Source: CADEFQ01 sp035433705
GTDB lineage: Bacteria; Pseudomonadota; Gammaproteobacteria; Steroidobacterales; Steroidobacteraceae
Direction of reading: 5' to 3'
Length of the DNA: 64,000 nucleotides
Assembly: GCA_035433705.1 (NCBI GenBank)
Contig: DAORVK010000003.1
Coordinates: 50,592-114,591 of the forward strand
A program made the translations under genes and the position numbers. The stretch's first letter is position 1; each line of letters opens with the position of its first letter. The notes below the pieces were generated by a model. That model had not been told where the DNA came from. It made no database searches and saw only the letters and a program-made list of their open reading frames with translations. Shown piece after piece: positions 63,991 through 64,000 of this stretch.

Positions 63991-64000
63991 CCGTGTGCGG

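Overview
The window is GC-rich (about two thirds G+C by eye), densely packed bacterial DNA with two 100-base runs of N (60501-60600 and 62000-62099) near its right end. Housekeeping gene content and order (yciK, mupP, ubiG and a methylthioadenosine deaminase opposite gyrA-serC-serA-pheA-hisC-aroA-cmk-rpsA-ihfB; trpS-scpA-scpB-rluB) point to a gammaproteobacterium close to the Pseudomonas/Xanthomonas/Steroidobacter part of the class. The large TonB-dependent receptors and many exported peptidases would suit a Steroidobacter-like lineage, but that placement is inference.

1-24.6 kb is conserved core: the end of ligA, a lipoprotein prolyl isomerase, bolA, yciB, yciO, trpS, the condensin accessory genes scpA/scpB with a divergent RluB-like protein, a leftward ubiquinone/cell-wall-recycling block (mtaD-ubiG-mupP-rmuC-phytoene-synthase-like-yciK), then the rightward gyrA to ihfB block for serine and aromatic amino acids, cytidylate kinase, ribosomal protein S1 and IHF-beta, followed by a ComEA-like protein and galU.

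24.6-43.1 kb is a mosaic of small stress and envelope modules: a copper/silver efflux system (small Cys/His-containing exported protein, TolC-type channel, CusB-like adaptor, CusA-like pump with the three-methionine site), a PA2778/PA2779-type peptidase pair, an S8 subtilase with a small possibly propeptide-like partner, two NTF2-like exported proteins, LysR/FeSOD/flavoreductase, a PLP decarboxylase with a SulP transporter, and a TctDE-like two-component system divergent from an outer-membrane barrel protein.

43.1-64 kb is the accessory region of most interest. It holds two class V PLP enzymes, two TonB-dependent receptors, three glyoxalase-fold (VOC) proteins (one exported, one a lipoprotein, one cut by an assembly gap), an amino-acid permease, an M19 dipeptidase divergent from an amidohydrolase plus a second M19 homologue, a large zinc metalloprotease co-directional with a MarR regulator, two unrecognised small proteins, a fusion of two CDGSH iron-sulfur motifs with a double cupin, and an M61 peptidase. 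Five intergenic regions here, including the marR promoter region, carry an AT-rich 18-bp near-palindrome of the form TATATG-N6-CATRTR that I did not find elsewhere in the window. My reading is that these genes form one regulon for importing, hydrolysing and catabolising a peptide-like or amide-containing molecule. The regulon is inferred from the motif; the substrate is unknown.

I saw no rRNA, tRNA, CRISPR array, insertion sequence or prophage gene.
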